From the NCBI RefSeq assembly GCF_030253575.1, contig NC_080568.1, positions 9,079,501-9,143,500 of the forward strand: DNA of 64,000 nucleotides. The letters are read 5' to 3'. Position 1 is the first letter of the stretch. Each line of letters opens with the position of its first letter. The position numbers and the translations under genes are program-made. Under the pieces are notes generated by a model. That model made no database searches. It worked only from the letters and a program-made list of their open reading frames with translations, and was not told the DNA's origin. This DNA comes from Rhododendron vialii (taxonomy: Eukaryota > Streptophyta > Magnoliopsida > Ericales > Ericaceae). Positions 40,810-52,032 of this stretch are shown in pieces.

Positions 40810-41770
40810 ATGCCAAGTCCACGATCCTTTCTTTTAATGCCACGACTTTTCCCATGTTTGGACTATTATAGCTTCCTTGGTTAAACAGAGATGCCTTCTC
40901 TCATCTTTGAATTTTCTGTTCTGTTCCAACTCCTTTCTAGTTTCTACTTTGTCGTCTTTTTTCCTTTCCCTCTCACTACTTCACAGCAATGATCAAACCC
41001 TGTTATTGCTCACCTGCTTAATTTTGACTCTTTCTCTTCGAAAACAACAAAGTACCCCATCTCTTCCAAGATCCAACTCCCAATTTACATGAATAGAGGT
41101 AATAGCAGCATCTTCAATCTGTGAATTGAAAATGGAAATTGAAACTAAGATTAATGAGTAAAGGAGAAAAACACAACCCAGTTTTGCCTTTTCCAAGATC
41201 GCGTTGGCAATCTTAGACATTGTCCACCCCCAAAGAAGTCTTTAACAGTCATCGTCGGCGCCGAAAAAGGTCTTGACGACCTCTGGCCCTCTGCCGGCAA
41301 GGATTTTGGATCTGGTACACTTAGGATTCCAAAATGACTTAAAGAGAGAAGATAAATGAAAGAGGAAGATATGGGGCTGACCAATGACGCGAACAGAAAA
41401 GAGGAAAAGTAAAGCCAAGGGAAACAAATTGGGGGCAAAATTGTAAACAGAACAGAAAAGGTTGTGGCACTACAGAAATTAGTCGTGGCATTAGGGCCGC
41501 CCTTTAGTAAATTGTGAAAAAATGTTAGAATTATTTGATACAAATATATTATCCTTAAATCCTAATTTCGAATACTAGTCAATTTTTTTGGGAGCAGATA
41601 GTAGCCCGTTTGGTTAGAGTGTTGCTAAAAATTGTGTGTTATATGACAAAGTTTTGGGCCCCCATTTTTGTTGGTTAGAGCATCTCTTGTACTGTTGCTA
41701 AAATTTAGGAAGTGAATGCTTGTTGTAGTGGTGTTGTTAAGATGTGTGGTAGTGTGAGTTAAAAGATATA
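40810..41770. other. Intergenic; ends of segmental duplication and no supported gene
   Basis: 41505-41610 (AGTAAATTGTGAAAAAATG onward) matches 63898-64000, the end of segmental duplication copy 2. The piece 40810-41500 lacks a counterpart there. TAGCCCGTTTGGTTAGAGTG at about 41603 resembles a MITE terminus. The minus-strand frame at 41151-41543 has no motif I recognise. Confidence 0.5.
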
Positions 41771-41779
41771 AAAATAGAT

Positions 41780-42872
41780 GGGCAAAATACAGAATGCCTC
41801 CCTGAGGTTTGTCCGTTTGGCACATAACCTCCCTGAGTTTTACTAATGACCGCATCACCCCCTTGTAGTTTTAGAGTAAAGTGCAACCATTAAGTTTTCC
41901 GCTCAAATTAATGGAAAGCAGAGTGGGCAATGAAAAAGATTCGTGTAGCCAACCCCAAGTGATTGAGACTTAATGCTCGGTTTGGTTTGGTTAGAGTGGG
42001 CAAGGAAAAAAATAATAGGTAAAGTCAAAATCAACTGTAAAATGACAAGAGTATCCTTTTCCTCATCTTCCTTTTCCTCAACTGTAAAATTACAACAAAA
42101 CCCCATTGCCGACATCACCAATGCTCCCCTAATTGACTCACCCCTCATCTCTCCAACATGGCAATATACCACACAACCTTCGTGTACCCAGCTCTTCAAA
42201 TCCACCTCCATCTTCGGCCTCCGCCACCACGACCACCGTCCGCCGGAGGTCCAGATCGACAGCGGCAAGCCTGACCACAGGATCGTGTTCTCTGATCGAG
42301 CGGGGAGAGCAGGGCCACGAGCGCCACCAACTCGGCATCGTTCGACGGCGGCGGTGGAGGAAGTACTGGGGCGGCGTCGCACGTCAAATTCCTTTGTGAA
42401 GAATCCCCAACTATCCAAACGAACCCTAAATAAGCCACCAAATAAGCCACCAGTTCTGTTTTTGTTTAATTAAAGCTAGAGATAAACACCAGAAAAAGGA
42501 TACGACTAGTAATCATAATAAACTCAAATCCTTTGGCATTCTGTTCAATCTTCTGGGTTAGTGCAACTCCATTTTGCTTACAATATGCTTCTGCAATCAC
42601 TTGAGTTGGATTTGGCTTATTTGCGTTTACACTTGGACTCGATCTACCCCAAATTTCCACACCCATCTCTCTCTCTCTCTCTCAACGTGTTAAGGAGAGT
42701 AAAAGCTATTTATTTAAGAAAGGGTAACGTGGTCTTTTTACTTTTGCCGTTAACGGAGTTAGGAGTTGCACTTTACTCCAAAACCACAGTTGGGTAATGT
42801 GGTCATTAATAAAACTTAGGGGGGTCATTTGCCAAACGGACAAACCTCAGGGAGGAAATCTGTACTTTGCCC
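41780..42872. mobile_element. Mutator-like element with perfect 9-bp target duplication
   Basis: AAAATAGAT lies at 41771-41779 and again at 42873-42881. The terminal repeats exceed 100 bases: GGGCAAAATACAGAATGCC at the left against GGGCAAAGTACAGATTTCC reversed from the right, then CTCCCTGAGGTTTGTCCG in both. Long TIRs with a 9-bp duplication identify a MULE. There is no transposase. The interior at about 42120-42400 is unusually GC-rich (CACCACGACCACCGTCCGCC) and open in several frames, as expected of captured gene sequence (Pack-MULE), but I do not recognise its source. Confidence 0.9.
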
Positions 42873-42987
42873 AAAATAGATATATGTGTGCATGTGGATG
42901 CACCCCCTCCTCGAGCTGAGTTTTGTTCACCTTTTTTAAAAGAGGGTGAACATTGCCCTCCTTACGGGGATAAACATGACATCACTT

Positions 42988-43110
42988 AGGTGGAACACCG
43001 GTCGCAGGGGTTTTAAAGCCCCCAAACGAACAAGCCCAGGTAATGATTGGTTGCCAAAGTATCCTAAGGTGGAACACCGGCCGCATGGGTTTTAAAGAAG
43101 AATTAGAAGA
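42988..43110. repeat. Short duplicated phrase GGTGGAACACCGG
   Basis: AGGTGGAACACCGGTCGCAG at 42988 recurs as AGGTGGAACACCGGCCGCAT at 43068, each followed by GGGTTTTAAAG-like sequence. Origin unknown. Confidence 0.8.
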
Positions 43111-43339
43111 ATTTGGGGATAGCTACGGGTGCCAGAAACTATGCTTTTTAATTGATTTAGGTATGAACCCATTTCACCCACAATGTCAGCTTTCTTGCAC
43201 ACTGCCCAAACAAGTATAGTTATAGCAACCCTGTTTCCAATCGGTCAAGAGCTTGAAGCCCAAGCTTCCTTTCTTGGAGTGTGAACTGAATTCCAACTAA
43301 CTTTTGCACCAGTGGACCTCAAATCTGCCCCTTTCCCAA

Positions 43340-43930
43340 GAAAAGCTCTAAAGAATTCCATCAATCTCCTTCAATATCTTGTGACAAATGTGAAGATCGA
43401 GCTCCGTTACACCTGGACGCTGAACGACCAAGCTTATTAGCTGAACTTTCCCGCAATTGGATAGAAGCTTATTGGCCCAAGACTTTATTCTGCTTAGCAT
43501 TTTGTCTTTCAAGAGAATGCAATCACCATGTTTAATCTTGAGGTTACCGAGAGGATCTCCAAGGTATTTGAGAGGCAAACCAGCCTCAGGAATAGGGGAC
43601 AAATACCTAAGAGCCTGCTGAGTTACTGGGTTTACCACAGCATTGAATGCTGAGCTTTTATCGGCATTGAGCTGGAGCCAGAATAGGACTGAAACTCAAG
43701 AGTCTCAACTAAGAGAGGGAGTCAGCCCCACAAAATAAACAGATCATCTGCAAAGATGAGATGAGATAACCTTAGCTTTTTGATCTTAGGTGGTAAGTGA
43801 ATCTCCCTGATCAATCTTGTGCTGCAACAGGCTGAGAATACCTCCATTACTTGCAGAAATGAGTTGGGGTAGATGGGATCTCTTTGCCTCACGCACCTTT
43901 TTTTCTTGGAAAACACCCTTCAGCTCGCCA
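43340..43930 (-). pseudogene. LINE reverse-transcriptase remnant
   Basis: On the minus strand, 43722-43916 gives RCVRQRDPIYPNSFLQVME and LRLSHLIFADDLFI. These correspond to the plant L1 motifs RGLRQGDPLSP...ME and LxHLxFADDL, where the FADD box holds the catalytic aspartates. 43348-43638 continues with AGLPLKYLGDPLG and RIKSWANKLLSNCGKVQLI, the region downstream of the reverse-transcriptase core. Stops separate the pieces. It is a 5'- and 3'-truncated relic. Confidence 0.88.
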
Positions 43931-44922
43931 CTAAAATAGGAAGAAAAATAGTAGTAGTTGCTCTCTATTGAACCCTATGTTACTTGGAACATGGATCGTT
44001 CTGGTACAAGAAACAGGGACTGGAATGCAGTATGCCACCTCTCCTAAATGGTGGTACGATAGTGTAGGCTTCTATAAGTTCTATTGAGTGCAAATTACAG
44101 TAGTATTTCTTTCAAGCAATAAAATCGAGTACAATAAAGATCATTTCCCAAAACTTTATGTGACACTTTTCTAGGAGCATAGTAACCAATCTTTTAACAT
44201 CTTCTCTTGCCAAAACTCCGTCCCATCTAGGATTTTTAGTTGATTACATTTGATTTCTTAGGAAAGCTTGGCGGATCACTTTGGATCATTTGATTACAAC
44301 TCGCTACATTTCTACCATTCCACGGTGACATAGGTTGACATTGAACCACTGAATGGACAAATATGGAAGCTCACCTTCCATTCTATTTCGAAGTATATAT
44401 GTACACATAAGTCTCTTTTTCCCTCTCAATGTGCTTGTTGATTGCACTGTAGTATCTTTAGTTCTAATAGAAATAGATATTCCTGATTCAGGGATAAGAA
44501 GTTGGGTGGTAAAAAGAATGTGGGAGGAGAATGCATCTAGAGTTATGGTTGCAACGGGCATGCAGTTCTCAATGCTAGGGAAGACTATTCGTCATTGTTC
44601 ATTTTGTTCCTTCTGTTGGTAGTCGGAGTTGCTGCCTTTTGTGTTTGGTAAGGTTAGAATACTAACTAGTGCTTTTGCGATCTTGTAATTTGTTGTGGGG
44701 CATAAATTTGGGTATGTATTGACGGTGTATGATATATTTAATCACACATTAGTGTTGGTAAATTATGGTTTTTTATTTTTAACCTCTAGCTAACATTTCT
44801 GATTTCTGTTGAAAGAGAGCTGTTATTCTCTTTACCAGGACTTGCGCCGGTCAGCCTAGTGACATGTCGTCGTTGGCAAACAATGCCTCCATTTTAGCAC
44901 TACTTCTGCCAGAAGTTATTTC

Positions 44923-45103
44923 TAGGGCTGCTCAAAAAATCCGGTGAACCGTGAAACCGGTCCGGACCGAACCGATCCGTACCTTTTGGATTTTGTCTGT
45001 GGATTAATGGTCTGGACACGGATTGAAAACTTAGAAAACCGTGACTCGCGGTTCGGTCCATGGATTTTCATTACGAAACCGTGGATTAACTGAACCGGAC
45101 CGT

Positions 45104-45166
<63 letters not shown>

Positions 45167-45690
45167 TTATATAATAAATTGTTAGTAATGTTAACACTTT
45201 TATCCACCAATTTTAGTATTTTATCTTAATAATGGTATACTGTAGATGTACATAAAATATAGGGAGTAAATCGTAATTTTTTTGTATAAATTACAGGTAA
45301 CCCTAGTTGAGTTTCAGTAGTTCGTTTCTTTTTCGGTTCTTTTATGTTATGTAATGTACTATAATGATACAATCCTACTAGAGTTCTAGATTCTTTTGAA
45401 TTTGATTTCTGAAGTAAGTCTTTGGTAGTTTATGTAACAAGTATTTTCTGGTGGTAATAAACTTAATTCTGAATGTAACCTTCTTCCCTTTTATTGTGGG
45501 ATATATGCTTGATCTTTATTTTTGCTAAAATCCGTGGACAAAATCGTAACCGATCCGTGAGTCACGGATCGGATTAGAACTGGACCGTGGGACTTTTGGT
45601 CCGGTTACGAATTTCATTTTGTAAAAACCGTGACTAGCAGTTCGGTCCTTGGATTCCTAAAAATCCGAACCGAACTGGACCGCGAGCAAC
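44923..45690. mobile_element. Inverted-repeat element with 7-8-bp duplication and in-window empty site
   Basis: TTATTTC lies at 44916-44922 and again at 45691-45697. Block D copy 2 has the undisturbed AGTTATTTCCATACCC at about 57123. The ends TAGGGCTGCTC and GAGCAAC suggest a hAT-like relative of the GGGCTGCAAA elements. Subterminal sequence is rich in CGGTCC, CCGTG and GGATCGG phrases that pair between the ends, with an (AT)n(GT)n microsatellite and AT-rich DNA between. No transposase. Confidence 0.85.
45107..45164. repeat. (AT)n(GT)n microsatellite
   Basis: About 30 bases of AT followed by about 28 of GT inside the 44923-45690 element. Confidence 0.96.
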
Positions 45691-45719
45691 TTATTTCCAT
45701 ACCCATTTTTCCCACCTTC

Positions 45720-46265
45720 AAAGGCCAATGTTGTGTTTTTTTCTTCTCTTTTCTTGGAAGCAAAGAATTGCATTCATGAAAAAGAGTCGAGCTAGCGTCA
45801 AAATACTAAACCCAAGTAAACACTCTCTCCACACTGTCAGCAAGGATAGGTAAAGTGGGGTTAGCAATCAAAACACTTAGCCGCCTCGGGATGGCAGAGA
45901 TTCAAATCATAGGTAACAAGACTCCGATGGATATTGCAATGAGAGAGCAACCACTGGCAAGACAGATCTGCAAGGTTACTCTCCAAAACACCAAGTGCTG
46001 GTGAGCTCTGGGCAAGAGAACGAAAACGACGGTGTTGTAAATGCTGGTGAGCCCCCAATAACCAGAGCTCATGGATCGCTCCAAAGCGAGTACCCGCTGA
46101 CATGCAGGAGACTCTGAGCACGAAAACGAGTCGGCACCATGAAAAGCCGGCAAGTCCTTGCGACCACAACGGGCACTGGAAGCAATACAATAACCGAACC
46201 AAAACCATCAATCTAAATCCCCTCAGAACACGTTGAAATTAAACTGCAAATGCTCAAAAGTGCAA
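45720..46265 (-). mobile_element. Possible retroposon 3' region in block D, copy 1
   Basis: On the minus strand the sequence ends with CATGAATGCAATTCTTTGC followed by an A-rich stretch (AAGAAAAGAGAAG), like a LINE/SINE tail. A frame at 45861-46211 (116 codons) is partly conserved at 57273-57650, but with differing ends and no recognisable domain. Tentative. Confidence 0.35.
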
Positions 46266-46269
46266 TTGG

Positions 46270-47714
46270 CCTAGCTTATTTTTTACCAATTTAGCCGGCC
46301 AATGTGAGAAATTATTTTAGTTGCCCTTGTATGATTCTTGTAATGAGAATACAGAAAAGATATGGAGAGTTTTTGGGTGCATACCGGTAATTCCTCACAC
46401 TTGACTAAGCTAACCATGGGGCGGAGAATGCGAACCGAACACCAAAAAAGAGCCTTACTTTCTTATCTTATCCCTGCCGAACCTTTCTCCCACCTCCAAA
46501 CTGGCCCCTAGTGTATATGGTGATGGCCATTTCGTCCGACGCGTCATCAAGGGAGGCGAAAGTCATTTCCAGAAGGTTAAAGATACTATTGTCATTTCCA
46601 GAAGGTTAAAGATACTATTGTCATCGAGGCAAACTCTAAGGGATATTAGTGTAATTTACCTAAGCATACTCCCCCAGGCGCTCTAGAATTGAACGAGAAA
46701 TTAAAAAATAAATTTCTTTCAAAAACTACTCAACTATTTTTTAGACATTCATACGCTGTAGATTGTGAAACGAATGAAACAAAATTGGACTTATTGGATA
46801 AAAATACTGTCATTAAATTCTAGCATTGCATACCAGTCAACTTTTTCGAAAACAAGTTCAGTAATTTCGATAAAGGAATAGCAAACACTACGAGTGTGAG
46901 AAAAGTTGTGGACGGGGGAGTAGTGATTTGTTGGTTTTAATGGAGAGGTTTTTATTCGATTACTATTTTGCTCATACTAGTAATTTAATGATAAATTAAA
47001 AGCAGCTTAAAATATTATTTTGAGAAAATTTTAAAAACAATTTTGTGACGAAACTTTAAAAATTCTGCACACCAAAAGACACTTCTCCCTCTGTTATTAT
47101 TAGATTAGAATAAATTCCATCAGGTAGGGTGAACCAAACAAAATGGAAGCTCATGGGAGTAATTGAGGTCGCATTTTATAAAACTTCTTTCATTTGTTTT
47201 GTGTGTTTTGTTAGTCTTTTTAAATTTTTGTTAGATTTGCGGGGTATTTTTTAGACTAATCATCCATCTCGACGAGAGGAGTTTATCTTTTTTTATTTTC
47301 AGTCTTGCTATTGTAAGCCCACTGAGCTGACGATAAGCACTTTAGAAGACAAGAAAAAATGTATTTTTGTATATTTTTTATACCCTTAATACGCATTCAC
47401 ACATTTATTATTGTCAGCCCATTGAGCTGATTTTAGAATTTTCCTTTTATTTTTGTCTAAAGTATTGTTTATATAAATGTTCTTCAATATCGGTCGATAT
47501 TTTTTATGCTCTACTAATTCTTCTCGTTGAGACGAATGATCAATCATAAAAAATTACGATAAAAAACAAAATACAAAAAATAAAATTACCGAAAGAAGTT
47601 TTAGATTTTTTTTTTTTTACAAGGATGCAACGTCGTGAGCTCCACCCACAATAAGTATATATAATTTTTTTTTTCGTGGGCAATCTAGATTCTCGGCTAT
47701 ATATGGGGTAAGCG
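46270..47714. other. Unassigned DNA with a 32-bp tandem repeat and a weak inverted repeat
   Basis: GTCATTTCCAGAAGGTTAAA with its following bases is repeated in tandem at about 46563-46620. Near 47255 and 47517, CATCTCGACGAGAGGAG and CTTCTCGTTGAGACGAATG pair, bounding about 290 bases that contain CCCACTGAGCTGA and CCCATTGAGCTGA. No gene supported. Confidence 0.5.
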
Positions 47715-48640
47715 TCAACAGCCATCAGAAACCCTAAAACACACACGCTCACTCTCTCTCTCTCTCTCTCTCCCCGCCGCCTTGATGTTATCGAACTTCC
47801 GTTTGAAAGATGGAGATTATGTACTCATCAGAATCGCCTGGAAAAGGTACCGTTCTTTTTCTCTCTCTTAAGCTAAATCCAACTTTAGTCAAGACTCCAG
47901 AAAACCCATTTAATCGTTTTGATTTGGCCACAAGTAGTAGTATTGATATATGGAATCTGTTGTCATAAGATTGCAGATGGATGTTCAATAAGCCGTGTGG
48001 TGGTTTTTTGGTTGCAGTGAGATATTAGCCTTTGGTTATTGCAGTCTATCAAGGGCCCAGATTTGCTATCGCTGGAATCCAGTACCGTTCGACCGTGATT
48101 TCTCCGTATAATAAGATGCGCGGTATGTTACTGCCGTTTGAATTAATTTGATTCTGTTACGTACAAGTATCCGCTTTGTAATTTGAAGAGTCAATTCAAT
48201 TTCATCTTGTTTTCATGTCATCACTCCAGCAAAACCCCAACACCCCAGTTGGATCCGATTCGGAGACCCATTTGGGGGCTCTCCGACCGCCTCTGATATC
48301 ACCAAGTCCGTTGCTGCCAAGCCCAAGAAATCCACCTCTGCTACACGCCTCGTGCCAGAGTTTGAAAAGAATGCCAACGAGTCACAAAAGAAAAAGAAGG
48401 CCAAGGTCGTTGAGGAGTAGAAGAAGTTTCATGTCGATTACTTTTCAATACAAATAAATTAAATTTCAACAATGAGAGGTACTAATTCTTGAAGCCCACT
48501 ATGAGCAAACCAGTTGTTGTGAGCTTTGAATCACGACCAACCAACCTCAACTTATAATTATCCAACAAGAATTGTAATTTTAATTTAGAAACATTTTGAA
48601 GTCCCAAAAAACAACCAACCAACCTCAACTTATGTCAAAC
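47715..48640 (+). repeat. Repeat family R, copy 4, with a foreign coding-like insert
   Basis: Begins like copy 1: CCATCAGAAACCCTA, a CT run, then an ATG at 47811 reading MEIMYSSESPGKG with the same GTACC donor-like site. TTGGTTGCAG precedes the RYKPLVIA-type block but with TAG (48026). Later parts match the other copies, including the empty TATAATTATCCAACAAG site at about 48550. 48220-48424 replaces about 10 bases of the other copies. Confidence 0.85.
48220..48424 (+). other. Inserted coding-like fragment with Lys-rich C-terminus
   Basis: One frame is open from about 48217 to a TAG at 48418-48420 and reads SWIRFGDPFGGSPTASDITK, then SVAAKPKKSTSATRLVPEFE, ending QKKKKAKVVEE. The other four family R copies lack it. 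Base composition is richer in GC than its surroundings. It looks like the last exon of a gene captured into the repeat; the donor gene is not recognised. Confidence 0.55.
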
Positions 48641-49448
48641 GTTTGATGCTAAAATTAGCTTTGCCAATGGTATTTCTCTCTTTAAGGAGTTATCAGCATC
48701 TATGCTTATACATGGACTCCGGTTTGTAAGGACTCATTGGTGTTTTTAATGTATATATATATGTAAGGGTGCTTTTGATAGAATCGGGTGTGTCTGTTGT
48801 ACTTGACTATGGTATCTAAGAAGTCTAGGGTCCGTTTGGATGCGGGATAAGGATTTGGGGTATTAGTTAATAAGGGGAATAAGATAATATGGGATATTAG
48901 TTGATAAGAGATGACCCACATTGATGTGATGTTTATAGAGAGAATATTAAATAGTACTTGGTTTGGATGAGGTGTTAGAAATGGGGTATAAAATAGTACT
49001 TGGTTTGGATGGAGGATAAATTGGAGGTATATGGAAGGGTGGATGATGTAAAAAGCTATCAAATGACCCTTTTGCCCTTGTGTAGTCCCTAAATTAATTA
49101 TGTATTACGTTTTATATATAATTGTAAATTTAATTATTCTTTCACAATTTAAGCCGTAATATTTATTTTTACAAACAAATTAACGAATTTAGTATTATTA
49201 GTAAACAAAATATTTTTTTTATAAAATTCATTTTTTTATTTTAAAATTGTACATTGTTTGGTAGTTGGAAATGTGTCCATCAAACTAGTTAGGTCAATTC
49301 TCATGTGCACAACAATATTATTTGTATGTCTAACTATTTAGTTTGGTCAACTTTTTTCTTATAAATTGTGGAAGTTACTCTTCTTCTCATATCACATTTC
49401 ATCTTCATTCAAAGAACTAGTTTTTAATTTTGTTTGTCAACCTCTTTG

Positions 49449-49760
49449 ATGGCACGCCGAACTTGGACCCAGGTGGAAGAACAAACATTACTAACAAACG
49501 TTACGACCCTTGTAGATCAAGGGATTTGGCAAGCCGAGAGCGGTGGGTGGCATCCTGGCTACTTGGAAGTTCTTGAAAACCAGATGTGAGCTTCATTTCC
49601 CCAAGTTGGTATCAAAGGAAATCATATCGTTGGCAAGATGAAAACATGGAAGAGGGATTATTGGCATCTTGCATCTATGCTTCACCATTTTGGGTTTGGG
49701 TGGAATGCAAATGAAAACAGATTGGTGGCAGAAGATGAAGTTTGGAATGACTTCGTCTGA
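49449..49760 (+). pseudogene. Harbinger ORF1, Myb/SANT-like DNA-binding protein, truncated
   Basis: ATG at 49449 reads MARRTWTQVEEQTLLTNVTT, then GWHPGYLEVLENQM and a TGA at 49587-49589. Beyond the stop, homology continues (GKMKTWKRDYWHLASMLHHF; FGWNANENRLVAEDEVWNDF), the pattern of the Myb/SANT-like domain family. In PIF/Harbinger elements this protein is needed with the transposase for DNA binding and nuclear import. It is a relic here, because of the stop and the missing C-terminus. Confidence 0.85.
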
Positions 49761-49947
49761 GTAAGTAAAATTTTTACGATTTTGTCTCATTTAGTAAAAA
49801 ATTTTGTAACTAGTATCGACAAGTTAATAATGTCCTGTAACCAATGGGAGTTAACACATTCACTACGGACACACAATAATATGGGTTGTTAATTGTAGTG
49901 GAGCGAAAGGAAGCATTATCTTAGGATATGAAACATACCATGGGCGA

Positions 49948-50700
49948 CTATGATACCATCAGGTCTTTCAATTCAATGGTGTTATGAAGGATCTTAGAGT
50001 CAGTGTCCGACCTTTCCCAACCAGACAAGATAGAGACAAATTTTAGGTCTCGAGTACAAACACCTAAAACATTTGTGGCAATCTCACCATTCCTTGACCT
50101 ATAACATGGCTTGTCAGCAGTTGGGGGATTAACTGGCACATTGGTCCCATCCAATACCCCAAGACAATTCTAACAATTGTTGGGAAGAGTATTAAAATTA
50201 AAGTAAATATGGGCGACTAGAGGGAATATTTAAAATGGAAAGAGTCGAATAATTGAGCATGAGTGTACTTGAAACCAACTCCATCCACTGTCATGGTAGT
50301 TAGGAGCTACAGGCTCAGGCCTTGCTAGGAGCATGTTGTAAAGGCGTAAGACAACTTGGAGTACAACATTAAAATGCCTACTTACAGTCTCAGTAGCTCT
50401 CCGAAACTCATATTTCGTACGACTCTGCTTTATATGGTGACTGAGGATCCACAAGAATATTGCTACTCTCTCCTCCAAACATACGTTTCGTGAGTCCCCT
50501 AACCCAACACCTTGGACTAAACATTACAATCTCAAAAAAGTATGCCTATTCACCCTCAACTAGTCGTGGCAGTCAACGTCATTACCCCTTACAAGTCTGT
50601 TTATATTATTTATATGTGTCTTGGTAAAAGTTTGGATTCGGAGACAACTCGGGACGAGGTTGTTGGTGTGACGTGGACATGATAAAGAGGTAGAGGCGAA
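49948..50700 (-). pseudogene. PIF/Harbinger transposase (DDE_Tnp_4 type), C-terminally truncated
   Basis: Exon 50269-50478 and beyond encodes VEERVAIFLWILSHHIK and RRATETVSRHFNVVL, the helical DNA-binding region. A GTACAC donor and a TTGTTAG acceptor remove 50170-50268. The next exon (49948-50169) encodes [13 protein letters not shown] with the first catalytic aspartate, [20 protein letters not shown], then [12 protein letters not shown] with the second. A stop follows at LKDLMVS, so the third acidic residue is missing. A possible first exon with ATG near 50768 (MRRRRARGS) contains stops. The protein would have cut and pasted the element; it is now inactive. Confidence 0.88.
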
Positions 50701-51791
50701 ACATGTCCATCGCATTAGTAATAAAGGCGTGTAATGCTATGACTGCCTCTTGCTCTTCTCCTCCTCATTTGTTTTCTGTTTAATCTTGGCATCCTAAAAA
50801 CGCTAACAAGGGTTTCATCGATTAAATATGAACTACAACTATTTACACATAACTCCAAACTGAAAACACAGCCACCCCCAACCCAAGAAAGTATAGGAAA
50901 TAGCCACCCAAACCCAAAAACAGCATGCTAATCCCACAAATGAAAACCTACTACAAAGAGAACTAGATTGGGCTCCGTCAATATTTATGGAATCATAAAG
51001 GGTACTCATGGCTGCAACTTATGATACCCCGCCAAGGTTTGTCCATTAATTACTTGAATTGATTCATCATTGCCCTAGTAAGATTCTAAGTCGTGGTTTA
51101 GGGTTACGTTTTGGATTCATCTCTACCACACACAAATCAGTTGCACAGTCGACTCCATGGGAGTAAAATACCCCCAAATCACTCAAACAATCAAGTCCAT
51201 GGAGGTTACAAACCCAAATCCAATCTACAGTAAAACCCCAAAACAATTTACTGCAAATCGAAGCCACAATAAAACCCACATATTAGTTGCATCAATCGAC
51301 TCCATGGGAGTAAATAATCCACAAATCCATGGAGTTACAAACCAAAATCGAAGCAACAACAAACACCCATGCATACATGGACTCGAAAACTGTAGAAAAC
51401 AGAACGTACAACTAATTCGAATCCATACCTAACAGAATCAAGCTCAAATCGGTTCAACTGGTCCAAATCGCCACAAAACCCTTTTCTCTCTTCAAACGAA
51501 ACAAAAAGTAGGGTAGCGACAGAAATGGCGGTAGCTGGGGCTGGGGAAGGGGGATAAGGAGGGGTGATATCGTCAATTTTTGAGGGGTATTAGGGGGGAT
51601 TAAATATGGATACCTCAAACCTTACCCATAGGGAAGACCCCCAAATCCCCTTCTTGCCGGTTGCACAGGAGAACGGGGAAAAATAATACCCAACGAAAGG
51701 AGCGACCCAAACCAGGGCTTAGGCCGTGGGACCAGGTATAAAACAGGGGTATTGTTAACATCCCTTGGTAAGCCGGCATCCTAACAGGCCC

Positions 51792-52032
51792 CTAATGTAT
51801 ATATTCATGCTTAGGGGATGATATAGATGAATGAAACCCCAAACCAATAACAGTTGTTCATAAGCCCTTTAAAAAACTCCAAACTGAATTTAGTCCATAA
51901 GCAACAGCATCTAGTAAGAAGCATTTGGTTATTATTGATTGTTGGCATCCTTTTCCAGGGACAAGCATGAATGGATGGAAGTTTATGATATGTTTTCAGG
52001 GACAAACATGAATGGATGGAAGTTTATAATCA
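51792..52032. other. Spacer with a duplicated phrase
   Basis: CATGAATGGATGGAAGTTTAT occurs twice (about 51966 and 52009) and resembles the DNA right of the MITE at 33563-34176. No coding potential. Confidence 0.6.

Larger units (their letters stand above)
44385..46270. repeat. Second duplicated block D, copy 1
   Basis: Matches 56590-57680: TGTACACATAAGTCTCTTTTT, GCATGCAGTTCTCAATGCT, TTTACCAGGACTTGCGCCGG, and the minus-strand CTCATGAAAAAGAG-type region. It differs by a 768-bp insertion (44923-45690). Confidence 0.88.
48828..51791. mobile_element. PIF/Harbinger transposon (2964 bp) with both genes, decayed
   Basis: CTA lies at 48825-48827 and 51792-51794. Termini GGGTCCGTTTGGATGC and, reversed, GGGCCTGTTAGGATGC match at 12-13 of 16 positions. 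The interior holds the two proteins typical of this superfamily: a Myb/SANT-like protein (plus, from 49449) and a DDE transposase (minus, ending 49948). Between them the convergent 3' ends are shortened, so both genes have lost their C-termini. CCATGGGAGTAAA phrases repeat in the right part (51157 and 51302). Confidence 0.88.

Noticed and set aside
41903..42418. 171-codon minus-strand frame
   Set aside because: It spans the terminal region and interior of a Mutator-like element and runs into the TIR, so it is not an independent gene. Captured sequence remains possible and is noted as a finding.
45861..46211. 116-codon minus-strand frame, partly conserved at 57273-57650
   Set aside because: Conservation is that of the duplicated DNA block. 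The frames differ at both ends and show no domain.
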